From: CAZUDO01 sp964618895
Lineage (GTDB): Bacteria; Desulfobacterota; Binatia; DP-6
Direction of reading: 5' to 3'
Length of the DNA: 18,341 nt
Assembly: GCA_964618895.1 (NCBI GenBank)
Contig: CAZUDO010000042.1
Coordinates: forward strand, 1-18,341
Shown here piece by piece: positions 1 to 6,846 of the stretch. The notes under the pieces are model-generated. The model saw only the letters and a program-made list of their open reading frames with translations, searched no databases and was not told where the DNA came from. Positions within the stretch are counted from its first letter, which is position 1, and the number at the start of each line of letters is the position of its first letter. Made by a program: the position numbers and the translations under genes.

Positions 1-347
1 AACGCGCGGCACGCGGGGAGTGGGAGCAGCACCCGCCGATCGAGGGCCGGCTGCTGACAGGATGGGCAGCGGGTGACATCGAAGCCCGTCAGGCGGTGGA
101 GCAGCGCCGCCCAAGGCGATTGGGCGGCGGGAGTGGCGCGGGTCGGCGGCAGCTGGCGCGTGAGCTGCTGCGCGATCGGCAGCGCGGTCGCGACCTGGCG
201 CGAGGCGAAGAGCCCGCCGTGCCGAATCGTCACAACGCCCGCCGGCTGCACGTGCAGCAGGAGCCGGCGGACGAAGGGCAGCTCGTTCGTGGCGTTGGCC
301 CGCAACGGCGTCCGGAGGCGTGCCGACGGCCGCAACCGCGCTGTCAT
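1..347 (-). mobile_element. IS91-family transposase, C-terminal remnant (runs off left edge)
   Basis: The minus strand stays open from an ATG at 347 to the window edge. Between about 290 and 1 it reads like the end of the Y2 (rolling-circle, HUH) transposases of the IS91 group. It shows ELPFVRRLLLHVQPAGVVT, then IRHGGLFASR, then LTGFDVTRCPSC. The family pattern is an EF(L/I)RRFLLHVLPxGF(V/M)xIRHxG(L/F)LA block followed by an LTGxDxxxCPxCG zinc-ribbon-like end. The second CxxC glycine is Gln here. Residues upstream of ELPFVRR match the family poorly, and the N-terminal HUH and two-tyrosine catalytic part is absent, so this copy cannot be active. The natural C-terminus lies outside the window. 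Identity of the fragment is fairly sure; the break point at 300-350 is not. Confidence 0.75.
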
Positions 348-524
348 CAACGCTTTGAGGCGAGCCGCCGACGTTGCCGTCAACCAGCCGGATCGGCTTG
401 CCCTCACAAGGGCCGCCGCAGCCGGCGAGTGAAGCGCGCTTGCCCTTGTCGCCGCCGACGGCCGTAGAACGGCCTCCCGAGGTCGGTCCAGATTTCTGCG
501 CTTTCACGAGTTCGGCAACATCCG

Positions 525-650
525 CGCCGTGCGCTGGTCGCTACCGACAGCCATCCCGTGCTGGCCGCGACCGGCGACCTGATCGTGACCGGCCCGACGG
601 GCACGAACGTGGCCGACCTGATCGTGGCCCTTCGTCCCGCCTGCCAATAG
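525..650 (+). pseudogene. Glycerate 2-kinase (MOFRL family) C-terminal remnant
   Basis: One plus frame ending at the TAG at 648-650 reads RRALVATDSHPVLAATGDL and then IVTGPTGTNVADLIVALRP. The (V/R)TGPTGTNVxDL string with a preceding D(S/A)(H/Y)PxLxxxGDL is the closing motif of glycerate 2-kinase / TtuD-type proteins (glycerate + ATP to 2-phosphoglycerate). The rest of a ~430-residue protein is not recoverable. Upstream of about 525 the frame loses similarity. A weak ALALVAADG-like patch in another frame near 440-475 may be a frameshifted MOFRL strand. It sits directly beside the transposase remnant, so disruption by insertion or deletion is a natural explanation, but that is inference. No start codon or ribosome site can be assigned. 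Confidence 0.65.
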
Positions 651-677
651 CTCGTTCGCTCGTCGGAGGGGGCACGT

Positions 678-1580
678 TCATGGGGTCGGACGGCCCGCCA
701 TGAATGCGCGCGCGGTGTTCCGGATCGCGGTGTGGTACTCGGCACCCCAGCAGGAGCCGAAGCTGTTGCTGACCCGGACGGTCACCTTGGGGCTCTGGTG
801 GAGCGGCAACATGGGCAACGGCACATTCGCGCCCTGTGCCCTCACGGTGATCTCTGCCGTCCCCGGCGTCAGCCCTTCGTCCAGGTCCACCTTGCGCAGC
901 CCGTCGGATGTCCCCGCCGGGTCGGCATACGTGAACCCCGGCTTCGTCGCCTGCCAGCACGGCTGGTGGCGGCACCTGCCGTCGGCCGGCGCGTTCGCTT
1001 CGAGGACGCGCCGCGGTGTGCCGGCCGTCCAGTCGTACACGCAGAGCACGTGATCCGTCGTCAGCGTGGGATCGTAGAATTCCGCCTTCGCCGTCGCGGT
1101 GCCGTTCGTCCATCTCCAGGTGAGCAGATCGGCACTGTCTGACATCGCGTCCGCCAGCAGCAGACCCCCCTTTGGGGGATCGATCTGCATCTTGCAGTCA
1201 GGTCGTGGCGCGTTCCCGCATGGGGACAGCGGCTCGAGGACGTACACGCCGCCGCCGATGGTGCCTGCGTAGAGCCGGGTCGGGTTCGTGGGGTCCAGCG
1301 CGAGAGCCGCGACTCGAGGGGTCGTCAGGCCAAAGTTCACCGCCCGCCAGCTCCCGCCACCGTCGGTGCTCTTGAACACCCCGCCGCCGGTACCGGCGTA
1401 GACCCTGCTCGGGTTCGTAGGGTCGAGCGCCAGCGCCCCAACAACGCTCTCGGTGGGCAGGCCGGTGTTGGCGGCACTCCAGCTCCCACCCCCATTTGCA
1501 CTTTTGAACACGCCGCCGCCCGCCGTCCCCGCGTACACCGTGCTTGGGCTCGTGGGGTCGAGCGCCAGCGCGAAGGTCAA
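678..1580 (-). CDS. Asp-box repeat secreted protein, 3' part after frameshift (last blades + Cys-containing C-terminal domain)
   Basis: This frame continues the protein encoded at 1577-4153. It opens inside a repeat (LTFALALDPTSPSTVYAG), and its only upstream start-like codon is a TTG at 1580 in mid-blade, so it is very unlikely to be a separate gene. It holds three Asp-box blades (to about residue 117). A ~185-residue non-repeated domain follows, containing six Cys (SPC, DCK, VLC, GRC, QPC, GSC) and ending AFMAGRPTP. The stretch GFTYADPAGTSDGLRKVDL followed by a TAEITVRAQGANVPLP strand and VTVRVSNSFGSCWGAE resembles, from memory, an unnamed C-terminal module frequent in repeat proteins of Binatota/Deltaproteobacteria-type genomes. 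Its function is unknown; a surface-retention or capping role is possible. One extra G in the minus-strand G run opposite 1621-1624 restores a continuous reading frame. Confidence 0.8.
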   Translation of the reverse strand: MTFALALDPTSPSTVYAGTAGGGVFKSANGGGSWSAANTGLPTESVVGALALDPTNPSRVYAGTGGGVFKSTDGGGSWRAVNFGLTTPRVAALALDPTNPTRLYAGTIGGGVYVLEPLSPCGNAPRPDCKMQIDPPKGGLLLADAMSDSADLLTWRWTNGTATAKAEFYDPTLTTDHVLCVYDWTAGTPRRVLEANAPADGRCRHQPCWQATKPGFTYADPAGTSDGLRKVDLDEGLTPGTAEITVRAQGANVPLPMLPLHQSPKVTVRVSNSFGSCWGAEYHTAIRNTARAFMAGRPTP

Positions 1581-4045
1581 CCGCTCGGGTAGGCCGGTGC
1601 TGGCGTCGCTCCAGCTCCCGCCCCGTCGGTCGTCTTGAACACCAGGGCGAAGGGCTCGTGGACGATGGCCGCATAGATTGTGCTCGGACTTGCGGGATCG
1701 AGTGCGAGGGCCAACACATGCTGAGCACCAAGGACCTTACGCCAGCTCCCACCCCCGTCGGTTGTCTTGAACACCCCGCCGCCGTCGTCCACTCCCGCGT
1801 AGAGCGTGCTCGGGCTTCTTGGGTCGATCACCAGCGAGGTGACAAACGGCTGGGTCAGGCCGATATTGACGCCAGTCCAACTCCCGCCCCCGTCGGTTGT
1901 CTTGAACACCCCACCGCTCGTCCCCGCGTACACCGTGCTCGGGCTCGTGGGGTCGAGCGCCAGCGAAGCGACCGTGGAATTGACATCGCGGGAAGGCAGG
2001 CCAGTATTGGCGGAACTCCAGCTTCCGCCACCGTCGGTCGTCTTAAATACCCCGTCCTGGAACGTCCCCGCGTAGACCGTGCTCGGGCTCATGGGGTCGA
2101 GCGCCAGCGCCTCAACAACGCTCTCGGTGGGCAGGCCGGTGTTGGCGGCACTCCAGGTCCCACCCCCGTCGGTGCTCTTGAAGAGAAGCCCGCCGAAGAA
2201 CACGCCCGTTCCTGCGTATAGTGTGCTCGGGCTCATGGGATCGAGCGCCAGCGCGGAGACGGGCTGGGTCAGGCCGGTGTTGGCGGGATTCCAGCTCGCG
2301 CCCCCATCCGTTGTCTTGAACAGCGCGCCCGGCGCGCCCGCTGCGGCGTAGACGGTGCCCGGTCTCGTGGGGTCAAGCACCAGCGCGCCGACAGAAGTGT
2401 CGGCGGGCAGGCCGGTGTTGACGGGACTCCAGCTTGCGCCCCCGTCCGTCGTCTTGAACACGCCGCCGTCAACTGCTGCCGCGTAGAGTGTGCCCGGGGT
2501 CATTGGGTCGAGCGCCAGCGCGGAGACGGGCTGGGTCAGGCCGGTGTTGGCGGGATTCCAGCTCGCGCCCCCGTCCGTCGTCTTGAACACGCCGCCGGGG
2601 GTCCCCGCGTAGACCGTGCTCGGGCTCGTGGGGTCGAGTGCCAGCGCTGCGACGCCCTCGGTCAGGCCGGTATCGACGTCCGTCGGCAGGCCGGTGTTGG
2701 CGGGACGCCAGCTACCGCCCCCGTTGGTTGTCTTGAAGACGCCACTGTCGCGCGTCCCCGCGTAGACCGTGTTCGGGCTCGTGGGGTCGACCGCGAGTGC
2801 CCCGACAGGGCTGTCGACGGGCAGGCCGGTGTTGGCGGGACTCCAGGTCGCGCCCCCGTCCGTCGTCTTGAACACCCCGAACACCCCACCCGACGTCCCC
2901 GCGTACACCGTCCTCGGGCTCGTGGGGTCGACCGCCAGCGGGGCGGTCTTCCTGAAGACGGTAACCGTCAGGCCTCGACTGGCGGCACCCCAGCTCCCGC
3001 CCCCATTTGTACTTTTGAACACGCCGCCGCCGGCCGGCCCCGCGTAGACCGCGCCCGGGTTCGTGGGATCCAGCGCCAGCGCCTTGACGAAGGTGTTGGT
3101 CATGCCTGAGTTGACGCCATCCCAGTTCGCGCCCCCGTCGGTCGTCCTGAACACTCCGCCAGGGGTCCCCGCGTAGACCGTCCTCGGCATGGTGGGGGCG
3201 ACCGCGAGCGCGGGGACGCCCCTGTCGGTGGGCAGGCCGCTGTTGGTGGCACTCCAGCTTCCACCCCCGTCGGTCGTCTTGAACACCCCGCCAGGGGTCC
3301 CCGCGTAGACCGTGCTCGGGCTCGTGGGGTCAAGCACCAGTGCGAGGACGAAGGTGTCGGCGGGCAGGCCAGCGTTGGCGGCACTCCAGCTCGCGCCCCC
3401 GTCGCTCGTCTTGAACACCCCGTGAATGGTCCCCGTGTAGACCGTACCCGGTCTGGTGGGATCGAGCACCACCGCGACGAGAAGTCCGTCGGCGGGCAGG
3501 CCGGTGCTGACAGGACTCCAGCTCATCCCCCCGTCGGTCGTCTTGAACACCCCGCCGCCGAACGACCCGATCGTCGCCGCGTAGACCGTGCTCGGGCTCG
3601 TGGGGTCGAGGGCCAGAGCGAACGCCGGCGCGGTCAGGCCGGCACTGGCGGCCTTCCACCTTGCGCCGCCGTCCGTCGTCTTGAACACGCCACCGTCGGT
3701 GCCCGCGTAGAGCGTGCTCGGGCTCGTGGGATCGATCGCCAACGACATGACCCGGAAGTTCGGATCGGCGGCAGGAAGTCCGGTGTCGGCGGGAGTCCAG
3801 GTCTCGCCCCCGTCGGTGCTCTTTGTCAGCACCGTGCGGAAACCGCTGCTTGTCCCCGCGTAGAGCGTGCTCGGGTTCGTGGGGTCGAGTGCCAGCGCCC
3901 CGATCGAGGGCGCGGTCAGGCCGGTGATGAGGCGACGCCAGCTCGTGCCCCCGTCGGTCGTTTTGAATAGCCCCCCACCCCCCGTCCCCGCGTAGACGGT
4001 GCTCGGGCTCGTGGGGTCGACGGCCAGTGCTTGGATGAATCCGCC
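1235..4045 (-). repeat. Tandem array of 21 Asp-box blades (~129-bp period)
   Basis: The DNA is periodic. The string GTCGTCTTGAACAC (plus strand, antisense to VFKTTD) and the string GTGCTCGGGCTCGTGGGGTC (antisense to DPTSPST) recur roughly every 125-150 bp across the span. I count 21 units at protein level. Variation is concentrated in the loop between YAGT and VFKTTD (0-8 extra residues) and in the linker after NTGLP/NTGLT. Seven blades make a common propeller, so 21 could be three seven-bladed propellers, but the grouping is inference. This is coding repeat structure and not CRISPR: units are adjacent and there are no unique spacers. Confidence 0.9.
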
Positions 4046-4153
4046 TTCGGGTCCGTTGCTGACCCAGACGCTGGATTCTGCCGGAAGCGCGGCGCGGAGC
4101 GACAGGAGGAGCGCGAGGAGAGATAAACAAACCTTGAATCTGTGTTCAGTCAT
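1577..4153 (-). CDS. Secreted Asp-box (BNR/sortilin-like) beta-propeller repeat protein, 5' part, frameshifted near 1621
   Basis: The start is set at the ATG 4153-4151 because GGGAG (4165-4161) lies 7 nt upstream and a clear signal peptide follows: MTEHRFK, a Leu-rich core, then a likely cut after ALPA. A longer reading from 4228 would bury that signal. The mature protein is a tandem of ~43-residue blades of the form LALDPTSPSTVYAGT-(G)GVFKTTDGGxSWxxxNTGLP. Each has an Asp box ([ST]xDxGx[ST]W), as in sialidase/VPS10-type propellers. Eighteen blades lie here and three in the following frame, 21 in all. No catalytic sialidase Arg triad or Tyr/Glu nucleophile stands out, so a binding or structural role is more likely than an enzyme. 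The frame dies after VFKTTDGAGAGATPAPAYPSG because a C run that is usually five long is four long here. Restored, the protein would be about 1158 residues. It is divergent from the ELWxxDGT gene. Confidence 0.82.
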   Translation of the reverse strand: MTEHRFKVCLSLLALLLSLRAALPAESSVWVSNGPEGGFIQALAVDPTSPSTVYAGTGGGGLFKTTDGGTSWRRLITGLTAPSIGALALDPTNPSTLYAGTSSGFRTVLTKSTDGGETWTPADTGLPAADPNFRVMSLAIDPTSPSTLYAGTDGGVFKTTDGGARWKAASAGLTAPAFALALDPTSPSTVYAATIGSFGGGVFKTTDGGMSWSPVSTGLPADGLLVAVVLDPTRPGTVYTGTIHGVFKTSDGGASWSAANAGLPADTFVLALVLDPTSPSTVYAGTPGGVFKTTDGGGSWSATNSGLPTDRGVPALAVAPTMPRTVYAGTPGGVFRTTDGGANWDGVNSGMTNTFVKALALDPTNPGAVYAGPAGGGVFKSTNGGGSWGAASRGLTVTVFRKTAPLAVDPTSPRTVYAGTSGGVFGVFKTTDGGATWSPANTGLPVDSPVGALAVDPTSPNTVYAGTRDSGVFKTTNGGGSWRPANTGLPTDVDTGLTEGVAALALDPTSPSTVYAGTPGGVFKTTDGGASWNPANTGLTQPVSALALDPMTPGTLYAAAVDGGVFKTTDGGASWSPVNTGLPADTSVGALVLDPTRPGTVYAAAGAPGALFKTTDGGASWNPANTGLTQPVSALALDPMSPSTLYAGTGVFFGGLLFKSTDGGGTWSAANTGLPTESVVEALALDPMSPSTVYAGTFQDGVFKTTDGGGSWSSANTGLPSRDVNSTVASLALDPTSPSTVYAGTSGGVFKTTDGGGSWTGVNIGLTQPFVTSLVIDPRSPSTLYAGVDDGGGVFKTTDGGGSWRKVLGAQHVLALALDPASPSTIYAAIVHEPFALVFKTTDGAGAGATPAPAYPSG
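2241..2572 (-). repeat. Perfect 65-bp direct repeats 267 bp apart inside the blade array
   Basis: Positions 2241-2305 and 2508-2572 are identical for 65 bases by direct comparison, while the intervening blade differs. The 267-bp offset equals 89 codons, i.e. two blades, so the frame is kept. Both copies encode the NPANTGLTQPVSALALD segment with its flanks. Such identity among otherwise drifting blades points to a recent two-blade duplication or gene conversion. Confidence 0.85.
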
Positions 4154-4330
4154 CGCTGTTCTCCCATAGCGCCGAAGATTTGCAGACTTGATGATCAACC
4201 CCGAGCCGATACTCGCCCCCCGCACCATTCGGAGTCAAGGAATTTCGGCTGAGACATCCACCTACTGGTTTTCCTGCAACCTCACATCCATAAACTTCCG
4301 CCTTGGACGAAATTTCCCCTTGCAGCGTGA
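4154..4330. promoter_or_regulatory. Divergent intergenic region between the two repeat-protein genes
   Basis: This 177-bp gap is visibly richer in A/T than its surroundings and separates two head-to-head genes, so it should hold both promoters. On the minus strand TTGACT (4238-4233) lies 18 nt from GAGTAT, which is only a fair match to a -35/-10 pair. On the plus strand CATAAA near 4290 could be a -10 but lacks a convincing -35. I see no clear operator palindrome and no terminator. Confidence 0.35.
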
Positions 4331-6040
4331 GTGCCAGGTTACATACAATCGCTCCAGCAATGGCGAGCCACTGGCCGCGTCCTCCTGGGCGTACCAGGGT
4401 GTGGCCGCCATCGTGCGCCTCTATCGACCGTCCCCCGGCTCAGTCACGTCCGCAGGCTGCAGGTCGTCGCCGCGATCGTCGGACTCCTCGTCCCGCTCGC
4501 GGCCCGCGCGCAAGGGGTCGCGGTCCTGGTGAAGGACATCTTTCCCGGCGCCGACGGCTCGGTCCCCGTCAACCTGACCAAGGTGAACGACACGCTCTTC
4601 TTCCGCGCCAACGACGGGATTGCCGGCTCGGAGCTGTGGAAGAGCGACGGCACGCCGGGTGGCACGGTGCTGGTGAAGGACATCAACCCCGGCGCCGGCG
4701 GCTCCGCGCCCGACAACCTGACCGACGTGAACGGTACGCTCTTCTTCCGCGCCCGGGACGAGGGCAGCACCGGCCGTGAGCTGTGGAAGAGCGACGGCAC
4801 AGCCGCCGGCACGGTGCTGGTGAAGGACATCCACCCGGGCCCCGGCGCGTCATTCCCCTCTCCCTCGCCGTTCAATCTGACCAACGTCGACGGCACACTC
4901 TTCTTCCGCGCCGACGACGGCAGCACGGGTCAAGAGCTGTGGAAGAGCGATGGCACGGCCGCCGGCACGCTGCTGGTGAAGGACATCTTTCCGGGCACGT
5001 CCTTCGACACCGGCGACCCGAACAGCTCGTCCCCCGGCGGTCTGATCGACGTCGACGGCACGCTCTTCTTCCACGCCGCCGATGGGGACACCGGCCGCGA
5101 GCTGTGGAGAAGCGACGGCACGGCGGCCGGCACGCTGCTGGTCGAGGACATCTTTCCGGGTGCGGTCCCGTCGTCGACCCCCACCGAGCTGACCAACGTG
5201 AACGGCACGCTCTTCTTCCGTGCCGAGGAGGGGAGCGCGGGCGGCGAGCTCTGGAAGAGCGACGGCACGGCGGCCGGTACGGTGCTGGTCAAGGACATCT
5301 TCCCCGGCGTCGGCGACTCGAACCCGAGGAATCTGACGAACGTGAAGGGGGTGCTCTTCTTCAGCGCCTTCATGGGAGTACGAGGAGGAAGCGGGCGCGA
5401 GCTGTGGAGCAGCGACGGCACGGCGACCGGCACGGTGCTGGTCAAGGATATTTTCACGGGCGTGGGCAACTCGTCGCCCGGCCGCCTGATGGAGATCGGC
5501 GAACAGCTCTTATTCCGCGCTGACGACGGCCAGGTCGGTGATGAGCTGTGGGCCCTCACCAGGTGCGGCGACGGCACGCTCGACCCCGGCGAGCAATGCG
5601 ATGGCGGCAGCCTCGGCGGCGGCGGCTGCTGCTCGCCGACGTGCGAGCCCCAACCGGCGGGTTCTGCGTGTACGGACGGGAACGCCTGTACCGAGGACAC
5701 GTGCGACGGCGAGGGGGTCTGCCGGAGCGTCACGGTCGGCTTCCCCGGGGCGCGGGCCGTGTTCGTGCGCGGGCTCGAGGTCGATGCGTGCGCAGGCCAG
5801 CCGGTGCCCCGGCTCGTGATCCGGCTCTTCGACCGCGCCCGCACCCTGGTCGAGCGCGCGGAGGGCGCAAGCCAGCGGCGGGCGAAGCGGCTCGTCCGCA
5901 GCGCGGTGCAGCGGCTAAAGAAGGGCAAGAGACCGGTCGGGCGCGCGGGGCGACACGTTGTTGGCGAGTGCGCGGCCACGCTCGGCGGCCGGTTCGCGGA
6001 GGCCCTGAGCCGCGCGGAGTGTCTCCTGACGACCCTGTAG
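4331..6040 (+). CDS. Secreted ELWxxDGT repeat protein with Cys-rich module
   Basis: From the GTG at 4331 the product is 569 residues, but the start is uncertain. No good ribosome site precedes it, and the signal-like core (LQVVAAIVGLLVPLAARA, ~43-60, cut before QG) sits after an unusually long N-terminal stretch. Residues ~65-409 are seven blades of about 49 residues, each VLVKDIFPG...LTNVNGTLFFRADDG..GRELWKSDGTAAGT, the ELWxxDGT repeat family. Seven copies would suit one seven-bladed propeller. Next come CGDGTLDPGEQCDGG and a Cys-rich stretch with CTDGNACTEDTC (~412-465), a module common in myxobacterial-type surface proteins. A Lys/Arg-rich, probably helical tail follows (~500-569) with ECAATLGGRFAEALSRAECL. 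It is probably exported and surface-bound or released. Ligand and function are unknown. It is transcribed away from the Asp-box gene. Confidence 0.8.
   Translation: MPGYIQSLQQWRATGRVLLGVPGCGRHRAPLSTVPRLSHVRRLQVVAAIVGLLVPLAARAQGVAVLVKDIFPGADGSVPVNLTKVNDTLFFRANDGIAGSELWKSDGTPGGTVLVKDINPGAGGSAPDNLTDVNGTLFFRARDEGSTGRELWKSDGTAAGTVLVKDIHPGPGASFPSPSPFNLTNVDGTLFFRADDGSTGQELWKSDGTAAGTLLVKDIFPGTSFDTGDPNSSSPGGLIDVDGTLFFHAADGDTGRELWRSDGTAAGTLLVEDIFPGAVPSSTPTELTNVNGTLFFRAEEGSAGGELWKSDGTAAGTVLVKDIFPGVGDSNPRNLTNVKGVLFFSAFMGVRGGSGRELWSSDGTATGTVLVKDIFTGVGNSSPGRLMEIGEQLLFRADDGQVGDELWALTRCGDGTLDPGEQCDGGSLGGGGCCSPTCEPQPAGSACTDGNACTEDTCDGEGVCRSVTVGFPGARAVFVRGLEVDACAGQPVPRLVIRLFDRARTLVERAEGASQRRAKRLVRSAVQRLKKGKRPVGRAGRHVVGECAATLGGRFAEALSRAECLLTTL
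4523..5557 (+). repeat. Seven tandem ELWxxDGT blades (~147-165 bp each)
   Basis: The motifs GACGGCACG(G/C) after GAGCTGTGGA, and CTGGT(G/C)AAGGACAT at the start of each unit, recur at about 147-165 bp spacing. Unit lengths at protein level are roughly 48, 49, 52, 55, 49, 51 and 41 residues. The last unit lacks the SDGTAAGT end (ELWALTRCGDG), running instead straight into the Cys-rich module. The longer third and fourth units carry Ser/Pro/Asp-rich loops. Confidence 0.88.
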
Positions 6041-6080
6041 CGCCCGGCGTTGGTGGTGGCCCCCCGGCGTGCGTGCTAAT

Positions 6081-6085
6081 GGGGG
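6081..6085 (+). promoter_or_regulatory. Ribosome binding site (GGGGG) deciding the queE start
   Basis: A GGGGG run lies 5 nt before the ATG at 6091. The in-frame ATG at 6079 overlaps this run and has nothing comparable upstream, so 6091 is preferred. Confidence 0.45.
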
Positions 6086-6090
6086 CCGCC

Positions 6091-6846
6091 ATGTCGCCGG
6101 CGACGGGCAATGCGTCGGAGCTGTTCGTCTCCTTTCAGGGCGAAGGGCCGCATGCAGGGCGGCGCCACCTCTTCGTTCGGCTGGGGGGGTGTCCCCTCCG
6201 CTGCCGCTACTGCGATACACCTGGCAGTCTCGTTCCGGTGCCGATCTGCCGCATTCTCGGGCCCGACGGGGAGCGCCACCGTCCGAACCCCTTCACCGCA
6301 GGCGAGCTCGAGCGCGAGATCACCGTCCTCGCGACCGCGGCGCCGCCCCTGCATGCCATCGCCGTGACCGGCGGCGAGCCGTTGCTGCAGGTGGACTTTC
6401 TGCTCACCTGGCTCGCCGGGCGCCCAGCGGGGAGCGTGCCCGTGCTGCTCGAGACGGCCGGCATCTGGCCGGAGCGCCTCCGCCGGACGCTGCCCTTCGT
6501 CGCCATCGTGAGCCTCGACCTCAAGTGTCCCAGCAACACCGGCGAGCGACCGCGGTGGGACGAGCACGAGGCCTGCCTGGCTGCGGCCAGCACGGCCGGG
6601 CGCGAGGTGTACGTGAAGATGCCGATCGACGAGGACACCTCGGGGGAGGAAGTCGAACGCGGAGCCCGTCTGGTGGCGACCATCGATGCGCGCATCCCGC
6701 TCTTCCTGACCCCGTTGACGGAACCCACGAGCACGCGGCTCACGATCGGCGCAGCGACGCTCGAGCGCCTGCACGGCGTCGCCAGCCGTGTGCATCCGGA
6801 CGTGCGCATCCTGCCACAGCTGCACAAGATCCTGGGGATGCTCTGA
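6091..6846 (+). CDS. queE: 7-carboxy-7-deazaguanine synthase (QueE), radical SAM
   Basis: QueE converts 6-carboxy-5,6,7,8-tetrahydropterin to 7-carboxy-7-deazaguanine in the route to preQ0, queuosine and other 7-deazaguanines, using a [4Fe-4S]-SAM cluster and Mg2+. The 251-residue product has SFQGEG (14-19), the cluster motif CxxxCxxC at C34/C38/C41 (GCPLRCRYCDTP), TGGEPLLQ (93-100), LETAG (120-124) and the typical C-terminal VRILPQLHKILG (238-249). Length is normal to slightly long. A ~25-residue stretch between the cluster motif and the next helix (46-70) is Pro- and charge-rich. Its stop overlaps the next start (TGATG). No queC, queD or queF is nearby in the window, but folE (13148), the first pathway enzyme, is. 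Confident on family; end product (queuosine or other deazaguanine) not shown. Confidence 0.9.
   Translation: MSPATGNASELFVSFQGEGPHAGRRHLFVRLGGCPLRCRYCDTPGSLVPVPICRILGPDGERHRPNPFTAGELEREITVLATAAPPLHAIAVTGGEPLLQVDFLLTWLAGRPAGSVPVLLETAGIWPERLRRTLPFVAIVSLDLKCPSNTGERPRWDEHEACLAAASTAGREVYVKMPIDEDTSGEEVERGARLVATIDARIPLFLTPLTEPTSTRLTIGAATLERLHGVASRVHPDVRILPQLHKILGML

Noticed and set aside
1544..3970. Several long plus-strand frames opposite the Asp-box array
   Set aside because: They are antisense shadows. The repeat periodicity and high third-position GC keep several frames open, and their residues are low-complexity Pro/Val/Arg strings without family motifs.
1235..4045. CRISPR array
   Set aside because: Periodicity is in frame and protein-coding, the units abut, and there are no unique spacers between identical short repeats.
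5548..6090. N-terminal extension of the queE frame into the ELWxxDGT gene
   Set aside because: The ~180 extra residues are Arg/Gly/Ala-rich and overlap a well-supported coding frame; the ATG at 6091 has a ribosome site and gives normal QueE length.
6069..6845. Upstream extension of the isocitrate dehydrogenase frame
   Set aside because: It overlaps queE out of frame and has no recognisable content; the family N-terminus IPGDGIGPE starts a few residues after the ATG at 6846.
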